Positions 33,383 to 44,595 of a DNA stretch of 64,000 nt are shown here, one piece after another. The notes beneath the pieces are model-generated. The model was given only the letters and a program-made list of their open reading frames with translations. It did no database searches and was not told the origin of the DNA. The position numbers were made by a program, and so were the translations under genes. Each line of letters starts with the position of its first letter. Positions within the stretch are counted from its first letter, which is position 1. The DNA is from Gaeumannomyces sp. JS-464 (taxonomy: Eukaryota > Ascomycota > Sordariomycetes > Magnaporthales > Magnaporthaceae): the NCBI GenBank assembly GCA_002197995.1, contig NGZR01000007.1:2004399-2068398 (forward strand). Direction: 5' to 3'.

Positions 33383-34690
33383 TTCCCGGGCTGCCGCGCC
33401 ATAACAACATACTCTGTTTCAAAATGGAAGCGGCGGGAATCATGACCGAATTCCCGTGCCATATCATCCGTGGCGTGTCGAACTACGCAAACTCACAAAA
33501 ATGACGGGTGGCAGCACTACGCTGCAGCGGCGGCTGCGGGGTGGGCCGTTTTGGTGGGCCTCGTTCGCAGGGCTTTGGCGGGTTCACCACTCAGGTTCCA
33601 GGGCTTTCTCTAAGGGCGCGACCTGCTGGCCGGCAAGCAGTTTGATACCTTGGACGAGAAGCCGGCCTGGCCGCCGCCGTCCCCCGCCATACCACAGGCA
33701 CCGGCCGCCGTTACCCCTGCCAGCACCTTACACCACACTTTATCCAACACCACACTTTATCCAACAACCACACTTTACCCAGCACCAGCACCCGGCACCG
33801 GCCGCCGCCCTTCCGTTATACTCGCGACTCCTCGGTCGACCGCATTCCAACGATACGTACGGCGCAAGATTGGTCTGCCTAAGCACGCACTTTGCCTGCT
33901 AAGCACGCACGCGCAAGATTTGCCTTAACGGCACGCGCGTATTACGGCCAGAATAATGGAGGCACGCTGGCCTTGCATAGGCGCTATGGACGAAGATTCT
34001 ACACTGAGGAGAGGGAAAGGAAAAGGCGCTGGTCGCGCCGGCGCGACCCGCGCCTGAAGTCGTCGCGATCTGTGTTGTGACGAGCGTGACGTCACCGCAC
34101 GCACCGTCCTAGCACCTTCATAAGTCAGCTTTAGGGACTGTGCAGACAGTCCTAAATCGTACCCTTTTGTGGGCGTGTAGTGCATTGGGAGTGACTTATG
34201 CCAATCGTTACATGTGTGGCTTGTATCTGCCCCACAGCTGCTCCACAGCCGTGGCGGTGCCACTGTACGTTGGCCTGTGGCGGGACCGTCACAACAGTAC
34301 CCCATAAAGTCGGGCAGCCTTCGCGATTGGGACCCTCGCCTGCACCGCGGCAACGGCCCGTTCGACTTCTTCTTCCGTATGCTATTTCTCCAGCATCCCA
34401 GCTTTGCAATGCAAAAAAGTAAAGAAAACGGATTAAAATTGATGGAATCCCGTAGAAAATAAATACATGTTAAGATTTGACGTTGTGGGACGGTGGGGTG
34501 GCGGACAAGGGGGGCTGGCGGAGATGGTGTCAGAAATGAGGGTAGGTTCCAGAAGGTTCCAGAGGCAACTGGGTGTGGTCCGTGCATTGGTGCACACACG
34601 ACCTACGACATGTATATTTGACCATGAAGATCACAGCCTTCTCGAGGGAGAAAGGAGGAAAAAAACAAGAAAAAACAAGGCATGACTAGA
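33383..34690. other. Normal-GC region without a recognised gene
   Basis: Overlapping ORFs on both strands (33456-33902 on +, 33925-34599 on -) show no family resemblance. It contains a 17-bp tandem repeat (33732-33784) and a short inverted repeat, tagggactgt...acagtccta, at about 34132-34154. It may include the upstream region of the 686-codon ORF. Confidence 0.35.
33732..33784 (+). repeat. 17-bp tandem repeat, three units
   Basis: The unit accacactttatccaac is repeated exactly at 33732 and 33749, then imperfectly (accacactttacccagc) from 33767. Confidence 0.85.
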
Positions 34691-35398
34691 GACAGTGTTC
34701 TCCGACAGATGGGGTGCTTTGACTTAAGCCAGAAGTTGACTTAGAAGCGCCATAAAGAGCTTTTACAAAACGCTGCAACTGGCTTTAGTTTAAATATTTC
34801 TACGGCCCTAACTTTTCCAACGGCGGCGGAAGCCGAAAACGCCGACGCCGCCGCCATTTTAGCTTTAGATGGCTGGAGTGTGCATTTTCTTGATGTCACA
34901 CCGGACCCGGAAAATTCGGGTTTAGGTTCCCCGCACGGTTTTGGGCCTAGTCCATGGGGAGGGGGTAGGAAAGCTGCACTACAGTAGAATGATTGGCATT
35001 GAGGTCGCGTTAAAAGTGGAACCAAAGCCAATTTTTGCACCTTTAGCCGAGTTGAAAAGCCAGTCCATGCTTTTTGTGGGCTCGAAATATTGCTGGCAAA
35101 GCAATTTGGTTGTGGAAGGGCGTGCAAATACAGGAGGGCTGGGCGGAGTTACACTACACCCCCTTAAGCTTTTGGGGTGTGCAATAACGTGGCTAAACAG
35201 CCACTTTTTGCTTTGTTGCATGTTGTAACTTTGGGTTAAGACCCACGGGCTAGGACCCACACGGTGGACCGTCGTAAAAACGCGCGCCTAACACTAGAAT
35301 CCCTGCTTTTCCCTTCTCCCTTTAAGTAGAATCTTCGTTCGTAGCGCCAATCGACTGTTTTAGTTTTCGACTATGGCCGTGACAAATTACACAGTACC
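34691..35398. other. Transition region, no gene recognised
   Basis: Composition moves from normal GC to AT-rich. ORFs at 34741-35127 (-), 34941-35228 (+) and 34979-35260 (-) overlap each other and show no conserved motif. The right end joins the palindrome array. Confidence 0.35.
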
Positions 35399-35660
35399 AA
35401 ATTCTGCCGGCAGAATTCTTTGGACACGCTTAATTGCACAACACAAATTTTGCCGGCAGAAATTTTTGCTAACATAATTAATTATACTTGGAGAATTTTG
35501 CCGGCAAAATTCTTTGGACACGGCTTAATTACATAACGCAAAATTCTGCCGGCAGAATTTTCCAAACATAATTAATTATACGGCAAAAATTTCTGCCGGC
35601 AGAATCTTTTGCATATATTAAATTACACAATATAATTCTGCCGGCAGAATCTTTTGCACA
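35399..35660. repeat. Array of six evenly spaced palindromes (array 1)
   Basis: A palindrome with core TTCTGCCGGCAGAA occurs six times. The central CCGG starts at 35407, 35453, 35501, 35549, 35596 and 35641, so spacing is 45-48 bp. Two units are changed symmetrically (TTTTGCCGGCAAAA type at 35501) so palindromy is kept. The spacers are also related to one another (TTACACAA and AATTAATTA motifs). No ORF. A second array of the same family is at 57555-57720. Confidence 0.9.
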
Positions 35661-35680
35661 CATTAAGTTACACAATATAA

Positions 35681-35860
35681 GGGCGTGTACGGCGGTAACG
35701 GTTTTAAAGATTATGGATCCCCCTACCGGTTTGTGGATATTAGATAAGCTTATTTTTAAAAGCGAAAGTAACGCGTTTGTATATTTGGGCCTCGTTTCGT
35801 AGGTGGATTTTTTTCAGGGCTTAAAACAGTGCACAGCAGGGGCTCGACTCGCTAACTTGG
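35681..35860 (+). mobile_element. PIF/Harbinger-like MITE, left half
   Basis: It begins with an 18-bp terminal inverted repeat gggcgtgtacggcggtaa (35681-35698), preceded by TAA. The matching inverted end is at 51734-51751, followed by TAA. The element is cut at 35860 by a Ty3/gypsy insertion; joined, it would be about 320 bp with no transposase. A 3-bp TAA duplication and GGG-start TIRs fit PIF/Harbinger. Confidence 0.75.
35856..35860. repeat. Target-site duplication CTTGG (left)
   Basis: CTTGG precedes the left LTR at 35861 and recurs at 51606-51610 after the right LTR. It defines the second Ty3/gypsy insertion. Confidence 0.9.
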
Positions 35861-36082
35861 TATTAGGGCTGTCAGGCAGGCAAAGTAAACGTTAGCAGTA
35901 AAGTAGATTGTTATTGCAAAAGAGAGGGAGGCCCGGAGGGCCCGGCCTGCACAAAATTGGGATATCCCCAATTTTGTAAGGAGGGCCTGCTGGTGGGGCT
36001 CGTCCTTATTTAAAATAAGGGCTGCGGGTCCCCAAAAGCCCCGCACCTCCAGCTATTTACAAGGGCCCTGCTGGCCGTAACA
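35861..36082 (-). repeat. Left LTR (3' LTR) of the second Ty3/gypsy element
   Basis: It matches 51384-51605. The outer end now reads TATTAGGGC in both copies, where TGTYA would be expected; the other end is GTAACA here and GTGACA in the partner. The LTR includes an AT-palindrome, attgggatatccccaat. Confidence 0.9.
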
Positions 36083-36479
36083 AGTGCCGGCCTTTTAAAA
36101 AGACGGCATTGTTTTTAATGCTAATAGTACAGGTAAAGATCTTCGCTTTTCGAGCGTTCCAAGCTTTTATTAGGCCGCATTTTTCCGCGATCTTCCTCGC
36201 CCGCGTTTGGCCGGTGCCGGCGCTTTTAGTCCACCGTCGTCGGCCATGGGGAAAGGTCCGGTAACGTTGGCCTTGCCTTATAGGGCGAGTAGGGTTTCCT
36301 AGGACCTTTCGAAGGCCTTAACGACTTTAGGGGCGTGCTTAAGATCCGAGGACCGCAGCCATTGGCCTTTGTGCTTTCCGTAACCCTTTTAAACCACGTA
36401 ATACTTTACGGAGCCACCACGTTTAATCCTCTTGTTGGTAATGCGTTCGACTTTATACGACTGGTCGTTAAGGTTGCCA

Positions 36480-37029
36480 GGGTTGTCGGATTCGTCGGTT
36501 TTAGGAGCGTAGTTAACCGGTCCGGGGGGCGGCGGCACACGTTAATAGGGGTTGTTGGCGGCCTTATATCGAAGCAAATGCTGGATGGAGATTATAGGGT
36601 AAATCCGGGTGCCGTTGCGGGGCAGGTCCAGCTTATAGGCCAACGGGGAGATTTTTTTTTAATAGTATAGGGCTTTTAACGAAGGGGGGCCGTTTTGTTA
36701 TTTGTTATGCCATTACGCGGCTTGTAAGCCGTGCTTATTTTTAGCCAAATTTGATTTCCAACGTTAAACTCCTTATGGCGGTGCTTGTTATCGTAAATCC
36801 TTTTCATTTTAAAAGCAGCAAGGTTTATAACGTATTAAGCTTCCTGTCGGAAATGCTCCCTAACGTACTGGAAATTAGGGGTATTTTTAGGATCCGAGTT
36901 GGTTAAGCGAGTAACAGGGCCTAGAAGTTTAAATCCGAAAAGAAACTCGTGCGGCGAACAGTTTGTGGCTAATATGGTAAAGTTGTTAATGTCCCACTGG
37001 AATGCTAAAAGTATATCAACCCAATTGTT
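36480..37029 (-). pseudogene. Integrase C-terminal part of the second Ty3/gypsy element
   Basis: On the minus strand, reading leftward from 37029, the translation contains WVDILLAFQWDINNFT, then SPHEFLFGFK, DPKNTPNF and IYDNKHRHKEFNVGNQIWLK. It ends with PLAYKLDLPRNGTRIYPIIS near 36590-36650. These are the standard landmarks of Ty3 integrase C-termini. The copia element entered this coding region at 37030-37034. Confidence 0.8.
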
Positions 37030-37034
37030 GGAAT
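37030..37034. repeat. Target-site duplication GGAAT (left)
   Basis: GGAAT precedes the left copia LTR and recurs at 44591-44595. Confidence 0.95.
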
Positions 37035-37270
37035 TGTTAATCCACGTAATCTAACGCGTGCATCCAAAAAGGGCCCACGCCTCGTAAAGCCGCAGGCTTA
37101 CGGGCCGTGCGCTCCCACGAGCTTACAAAAGGGGATTTTGCGATCCCCTTCCTATAACTAAATTCCTACACAAATATGCATCACTAAAAACACCAGTTCC
37201 AAATTTATAAATCTTTATTTTTTCCTTTTAGGAGATTTCCGTGCCTATAAAAGTACCACTCCTACCAACA
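37035..37270 (+). repeat. Left LTR of the Ty1/copia element
   Basis: It pairs with 44356-44590 along its length. The LTR holds a perfect hairpin, aaggggattttgcgatcccctt, and the conserved ccttttaggaga near its 3' end. Confidence 0.95.
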
Positions 37271-37639
37271 CTAATTAGTGTTGCTTAAAAAGGCAACACA
37301 AATAAGCAAGGTAAAAGGTTTAACCGTTCGATACCTTTTTCTAAAACGATTGGGTTAAACGGAAAAGCCTAAAAGCAAAGGAATTGTATTCCACTGCTCG
37401 GTAGCGCGTTACATACGAGTTAATCGAACAACAAAGGCACCTTCCTAAAGCAGGCGACTAGACCTTTGTTTAAAATTTGAACAACTGTGAAAAGGGCGTT
37501 ACGTGATCCCTTTAAACACCTTCCTAAAGCAGGCGATTAAACTCCTGGATCGATTACCCAAACGATATTGCTCGTTAACCCCCACTAACAATATGTCCAA
37601 CACCTTAAAGCAATAGGCGGAAAAGCTTAGCGATAAGCA

Positions 37640-40600
37640 ACGTATAATTACAAAAAGCACGCTTTTGTTATACGACCTCCCCAAGTTTTTAGCATAAAAC
37701 ATTAACATCCCCCTTTTAATAAGCCCCTCCTATAGCTTCGGAGGATTACCCAACGAAGTTTCCATTGCTCGCCGGAACGTATGGATGCTTAAAACACTGC
37801 TTTTATACGGAAACACGCATGGCAACAACCTCCTAAGCGACGTACTCGAGAATTACGAAAGGTGGGAAACAACGCACTTTGAAAACCTCGATTAGCGGAT
37901 CGCTCGAGTTTTCCGCAAGCACTTAGAAAATTACGGGATCCTAATCCCTGGTCCGCCCAAAAGGAAGCTTAACGAAAAACTTATGCAAGTTATGCAATAG
38001 GAGTTAATTTTAAAATAACCCCATTAACCGGATTATAACCCCTTACTTTTTAAAATCGCATAAGTTTTAAACCAAACAGTTATTTAAGCGACGCTTTGGA
38101 TGCCCCCAAAGGAATACGCCGCGTTTTTTTCCTAAATAAAACCATAGTTAAGCGGAAAATTGGCCGAAATAAAATCCAGGGATTACTAAGCCGGCGGCCC
38201 AAAAATCCGTTACGTTTCCGAAAATACTTTTTAACCTTTTTTACGAATACGATGCCCATTTCCCCTTTTATAAAAACATTTATACCAAAAGCGCATCGAT
38301 CCCCCAGCCATTCCTTTACCAAATCGGCGGCCTTTACCACTTAGCTAATCGGCAGTTCTTTAAGCACCCCCGGCCCGCTAATTTGCACCTTTAACCAGCC
38401 AATTTGCAAATCCACAAGCGCTTTCGGTTAATTAATTTCTAGCTTTGCCGATCCCCAAAACCACCGCCATACCAGGATCCCACTTTAACTAATATATGCA
38501 ATAAAAGGATTACGAAAAATCCATTCCACCGATCGAAAAAGCACAAACTGTAATAACCTTACGCTTTCGATACGAAACCCCGATACGTGCGAAGTTCCGG
38601 TATAAGCAACTTCCCCTAAGGAGGTGTTTAACGCTACCGTCGACAAAAGCTTAATAAAAGCATTTTAAAGCGCGTGGAATAAGGAGTACAGCTATTTCGG
38701 TAATTTATACGATATTTTGGACGATAAGATTTTATTTTTCGCAACCATATGCGAAACTTTCGAAATACCACTTCCACAGCTTTATGCGATTTTTCCTTTA
38801 GCATTTTAAAGCAAAGCTAAGCAGTAGTACACCCGATATATCGGTATTAGCCCTACCTTTCGAAAAATTTACATAATTTTTAAAAAGCACTTTAATACCG
38901 AGGTTAACCGATTATTATATTATACGGATTGGAGCTCGATTACTTTCCAAATAGTCCGTTTAAAAATCGCCAATATAGGCAAATTTAACATAAAGGTTTT
39001 GCAAACCCTTTTGGATAAATTATAAGCTTGTTAACGCGCTTTCGGCCCGTTTTACCAGGACGAGAACTAGCTTATTGCGAGCATTTTACGGGCAATTTAA
39101 AGCGTGCCGGAGCTTAAAACCGTTTTTATAAATCCCAGCCGGATTTTTAAAAGCTTATTTTCCTAATTAAAAAGCACTTTGCAAATGGAGGAAAACGTAC
39201 GCACCCCCGGCATCCATTTTATAAAACGGAAGTTTAAAAATTATAAGGATCGCAAAAAGGATAATAAAAGTCGAAATTAAACATATAAACCCAAATCCTT
39301 TCGACCAAATCCCCGTTCACGCTTATACATACGCGGTTACTGGATTTGTAAAAGGCCGGATTGCAAATCGATACGCCACTTCCTTAAAGAATAACGACGA
39401 TTTAAGGAATAATGGAAAGTATAAAAAAAGGCACAAAATAAACCACGTAAAAGGTACACCTAATTCTTCGCATTAGTGGAGCCCGAAAGCATTAACGAGG
39501 AGAAACAGCCATCCTTTAATTTTAACGATTAAAAAACAAAGGAAAAGGAGGATTATAAAAGCAGCTACTTTATAACCTCCGCCACACCGCATACCTAATT
39601 AAAAAGGCTTTTACCTACGCATTTATAAGCGTTAAAACTTGGGATTTGGCAAGCTTTATTCCTATGTTTTTACGAATTAAGTATTGGTTTAACATAAAAT
39701 CCGAGGCATTAAGTAATAGTAAAGGATCCTTCCGGATACAAATGCAGCAATAACCTTTACGGCCGGAAAGGGTTAAATTTACGCACTTTAACGCTATAAG
39801 CCAAACTTTATCGTTAATACAAACGGGCATAAAAAACGCGTAATTTTCGAATTAAAAGAAGCTATTTCTAGCACCGAAAATTACTATTCCGACCTTAATC
39901 GGCCAAATCACGTTTTTGTAATTCCAACTTTAACCTTTTTCCTGCTATGCTTTGCAAATATAAATGCATTGCACGTTTACTTAAATAATACGCGCAACGA
40001 GCTTATAAAAAACGACGGTACGCGCGTCCCGATTATAAAAAGGCACGGCCACTTTTAGTTTTTTTTCGACGACGTTACCCACGTTACGACGGCAGTTAGC
40101 TTTATAACGGAAACAAAAATCGCGGAAGCAGTTTTCCTTACGAAAGCTAAGCTAAAGCGCGTGCATAAGCGCTTTAGGCACCCATTTGTCGATAAACTTT
40201 GGAACGTTTTAAAGCGTGCAAAGCACGAGGCTAATCGCGACGCTTTCGCAATAATTAACCGAATGTGCCATTTTTGTTAAAAAAAAGGTCATACTATAAC
40301 GCTTTCGATTTAAACTTTAAAACGATATCGATTTTAACCACGAAATAATTATAAACGTGTTTTACATTAATTATAAGCTAATTTTTACGTAATCGATACG
40401 AACATAGCTTTTAATGCTATAGCGCTTTTTAAAAACATATCGGCAAAAAAAACGTGGGAAGCCTTTAAACGGTGCTGGATCGACGTTTATTTAAAGCCTT
40501 TTAACGTAATTTTTACGATGCCGGTACCAACTTCGCCGCGAGCGAATTTTAAGGCGAAAGCAAAGCTTTTTAGGATTATTTATAAGCAGGTCCTAATCGA

Positions 40601-43125
40601 AGCGCACTGGTTAATCGGCAAAATTAAAAGATATTACGCCTTTTTACGCCGGGCTTTTAATATTATCCGATAAAAGTGCCCAATTATACACCTTAAATCG
40701 GTGCTTTAAAAAGCAATAAAAGCCGTAAACGATACGGCCGGCTTTAACGAACTTATCCCTACACTGGCTCGTTTTTAAAGCAATGCTTTAAATTAATAAC
40801 GAATCGCCACTTTCACAAACCCAGGTACAAAAAGCCGCTGCAATTAAAAAAGCCATAGTAAAAATCCGGATTTTATACAATAAGCGACGTATGTAAAAAG
40901 CACTAGCTATACGTAACGAACCGAACATAAAACGGGTGCTTCCGAGCTTTTTAGCTTTAAAAAGCGAGGTTTTGGTGTTTCGGGAAAAAACGGATGGTAA
41001 GGCCCGTACAAGGTTTTATTTATAACAAACACGTTAATTACGGTAGAAACGATTAACGGCAACGCGACTTTTAAAAGTACGGTGGTTAAACCTTACCATA
41101 AAGCAAAAAAACCTATCGTGCAAAAATCCGAGGAGCAGTTAGCACCCTTTAAGTATTTTAAGCCCGAATAGCTAAAACGCCGAGGGAAACCCCCGAAAAA
41201 AAAGGCCGCAAAATAGCAAAACAAAAACCCCCAGGATTAAACAACCATTTTATTTAAAATTACAATATCACCTAAGGTTTTTAACAAACGAGGTCGCCCT
41301 TGCAAAAACGCATAACTAGCAGTTGCAGTAAAACAAAGCCTTCGGTAAATGCATACGACGTTCCTAAGCGCTAAAAAGCACTAATCCTACTAATTAGCGA
41401 TTCGACTTAAATAAAAAGGTAAAATTACAGCTTCCGATTTACCATTTAAACAATTAACCTAATAAAAACTGGACGCACTTATCGGCGCTAAAGTAATTAA
41501 GCCGATTACCGGAAAAACCCCTAACGGAGCTACGATTTTTGGATTACGGATTGTGAATAAGGTAAAAGGGTAAACCTTAAAGCCTTTTAAAAAATCGAAA
41601 TTTGTAGCTATAGGATATAACGACGAGGAAAAACATAATATCCTTACGTAATTTCCCACGATATAAAATGCAATTAACGATTAATCCTAGCGATCGCACC
41701 ATCGTTTACGCTTATAAAATTTAGTTTAATAATCCGAAATATTAGCTAAGCGTATACCCAGTTGGAATTAAAGTTATAAAAAAACGTTTTTTTGCGTTTA
41801 CTTAAGGAGTTATTAATATGGTTTAAGCCGGGCACGTTGCTTAAAGTAATTAAGCCTTTTTACGGGATCGCGAAATTAGGCCTACATTAGTTCGTTATTT
41901 ACTAAAAGCATTATAAGGAGCGCTTAAATTGCTAAACGTTAAGCTACGATTTTTGCTTACTTATTTCGGAAAGCGAACAAAGCTTTAGGATCGTAAACAT
42001 ATAAATAAATAACACTTTAAATTTTGGAAATCCGAACTTTTTAATAAAAGAAAAATTAGCGATTTAAAAAGTAAGCTTTCGTGCAAAACCGAAATCGATT
42101 TTTAAGCCGGGAAACGAAGCCGATTTTAACGGGTGCAAAATCCTAATGGGAAATTATAAGCTCGAAATTCGACAAAAAAAAATAGGGTAAAAGGTTTAAG
42201 CTAATAAAAACCGATTTAAAAAGCCTAAGCCATAAGTATATCGTTTAAAAAGCTCGAAACGCATATATTAGTTCCATATGCTAACCGAAAGCCGCATTCG
42301 ACTATTTCGTAACGGCGTAAGCTAAAAACCCGGGATAAAAAAACGTGGTTAAGCTAAACAAAAGGATTAAATGGCAAATTAACAACGCATAAAAAGGATT
42401 AAAGTACGTTTTATTAAATTTGTAAAAAACTAACCTTTACGCTTTCGTGGACGGATTATTCGCAAATAATCCAAACTTAAGTTTATAAATCGGGTTCGTA
42501 ATTATATTAAATAATAAAAAATTCGACGATAAAAAAACCAGCTTTTAGTTAATCGGGAACATTTTGCATTGGACGTTAATTAAATACAAAAGGGTTACGA
42601 GGAGCGTTTTCGCAAGTGAAATTTACGGGATAGTTAGCGGGTTCGATGCAACTTACGTTCTTAATTTAACGCTCGCAACGATTTTTAAAAAGTTAAACCA
42701 AAAAGCCCCGAAGCTAATAATTTGCACCGATAACTTTTCGCTATATTAATGCCTTATATAATTAGGTATAATAGCGGAAAAAAGGCTTATAATCGATATT
42801 ATAGCACTTAAAAAATCCTACGAAAGCCGCGAAATCGACGAAATTCGTTGGATCGCAAAATTAAATAATCCGGTAAACGCGATAACTAAAAATTAGCTAA
42901 ATAAAGCTTTAAAAGATTTAGTTATAAGCAATACGACAACGGTACGAATCGAAGGTTAAGGAGCGCGAAAAACAATAAAAAAAAGCGAAAGAAAGCGGTT
43001 AAAATCGATTTGTTATAACTTAAAAATGGCTAACAATGTAATTAAAAAAAACGAAATTACCAAAACGCTAAAACAACCGGAAAACGATCCCACGAATAAC
43101 CATCCTAAACTTTAGGAAAAACCTT
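37640..43125 (+). pseudogene. Ty1/copia gag-pol remnant
   Basis: A gag-like stretch with ENYERWETTHFENLD (about 37850-37890) comes first. The GAG-pre-integrase/zinc-binding HHCC segment reads VHKRFRHPFVDKLWNVLKRA, then MCHFC (40160-40280), with His and Cys residues intact. Integrase and RT between 40300 and 42500 are too broken to place motifs. RNase H at 42560-42900 is clear: LHWTLIKYKRVTRSVFASEI, IICTDNFSLY and, after stops, EIDEIRWI and NPVNAITK. Stops are everywhere, many in TGG/CAA/CAG codons. Confidence 0.85.
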
Positions 43126-44355
43126 CACCATTGCCGAACACATTACCAGCTTATTTGTTAATATTATTAGCACCCTTATCCTTTTTTCCCTCCTCGGCAT
43201 CTTTTCGTCCTTATTTTCGTTATCGTTAAAAGCTCCAAATAAATTATCCTTTGCTTTTAAAACGCCGCATTAAATATACGTTAAACGGCAACGCGGCCCG
43301 CCGCTTTCCGCTTAATAGCATTATTTTAATAAAATTAGCGTTAACTTTACCGGCCTATTCCTCCTTTTTAAAAAGGATTATGCATTTAGTAATAATACGC
43401 CATTTCGCAAAATCCTAAAAATAGCTAAAGCATAGTTAATAAAGCATTGGAGCAATTAAATAAAGGATTAGCCATTATACCTTATTAACAGTAGTTTCGC
43501 GGAAATATTTAGTTATAAACTTTTTGGCTGGAGCCATTGCGATTTTAAAATTACCGGTCGTTAACGCAAAAGATTAGCAAACCAAGGCCTAAAAGATCAT
43601 TTACACCGGTTGGCACGAATAAAAAGCATAGGATTAGCAACGGTTACCGACCGGCTCGGTGTTAAACACCTAATTTTATCGGATTTGCCGGCCAAAAAAA
43701 TTTAAGCATGAAAACGATCTTTGTTTGCCCTTTGCAAAGCGCGGGCGAGCAAAGGATTTGCCTTTTCCCTTTTTGGCACGAGTTTTTTTAACGCCATTGT
43801 TTGGGACCGTTTTAACGCTAACTTAACCTTTTTTAACGGATTTGCCTTTGCTAGCTCCCTTAAAGCGAATGGACACCATCGCGGTAATTAGTTGAGCAGC
43901 AAACAGTAAAGCAAAAATCGGCAGGCAAGCAGCGGGGATATCGATATTTGTGGTTATAAAGATTAAGTTCCAAATCACAACGATTAAGGCTTACGGCTTT
44001 TGAGATATCCCAGGCCCTTTAAGTTATCCTTCCGATTTGCTCCTTCCTATTACACCGATTAGCACGCACACGGCCCAATAGATTTTTATTAAGTTTATTC
44101 ACTGCTATTATGCGCATTTAATTCGGCATTACCTAATCCCACGAGCGTTTAACCAAATATTGCCCCACTTCCTATTGTTCCTATTTACAGTCCTTATTTA
44201 CAATCCCTACCGAATATAGCACAATCCTTTTGCCCTTTTTTTTGTTTTTTTAAAGCAGGTTACCAAATTCGGATTCCTTTGTTATTAGTATTGTAAAATC
44301 CCGGGATTTGGAAAACGGATTTACCGATGCACGCGCTTAAAAAAAGAATTGCCAG

Positions 44356-44590
44356 TGTTAATCCACGTGATTTAGCGCGTACATTTAAAAAGGGCCCACG
44401 CCTCGTAAAGCCGCAGGCCCACGGGCCGTGCGCTCCCACGAGCTTATAAAAGGGGATTTTGCGATCCCCTTCTTGAACTAAATTCTTACACAAATATGCA
44501 TTATTAAAAATACCAGTTCCAGATTTATAAATTTTTGTTCTTTCCTTTTAGGAGATCTCCGTACCTATAGGAGTACCACTTTTACTAACA
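44356..44590 (+). repeat. Right LTR of the Ty1/copia element
   Basis: This is the partner of 37035-37270, with differences largely C-to-T and G-to-A. Confidence 0.95.
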
Positions 44591-44595
44591 GGAAT
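44591..44595. repeat. Target-site duplication GGAAT (right)
   Basis: This is the right copy of the 5-bp duplication, directly after the right copia LTR end CTAACA. Confidence 0.95.

Larger units (their letters stand above)
37035..44590 (+). mobile_element. Ty1/copia retrotransposon nested in the Ty3/gypsy element
   Basis: The 7,556-bp element has LTRs 37035-37270 and 44356-44590 starting TGTTAATCC and ending AACA, flanked by GGAAT. Coding is on the + strand with integrase before reverse transcriptase/RNase H, the copia order. It is extremely AT-rich and RIP-degraded. About 1.2 kb between the end of pol (about 43120) and the right LTR has no recognised coding. Confidence 0.95.

Noticed and set aside
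34132..34154. Short inverted repeat tagggactgt...acagtccta as a transposon end
   Set aside because: It is too short, has no partner elsewhere in the window and no flanking duplication.
33925..34599. 224-codon minus-strand open frame
   Set aside because: No family resemblance, mixed codon use, and overlapping frames on the other strand.
35399..35660. CRISPR array
   Set aside because: Spacers between the palindromes are themselves related and the organism is a eukaryote; this is a palindromic satellite.
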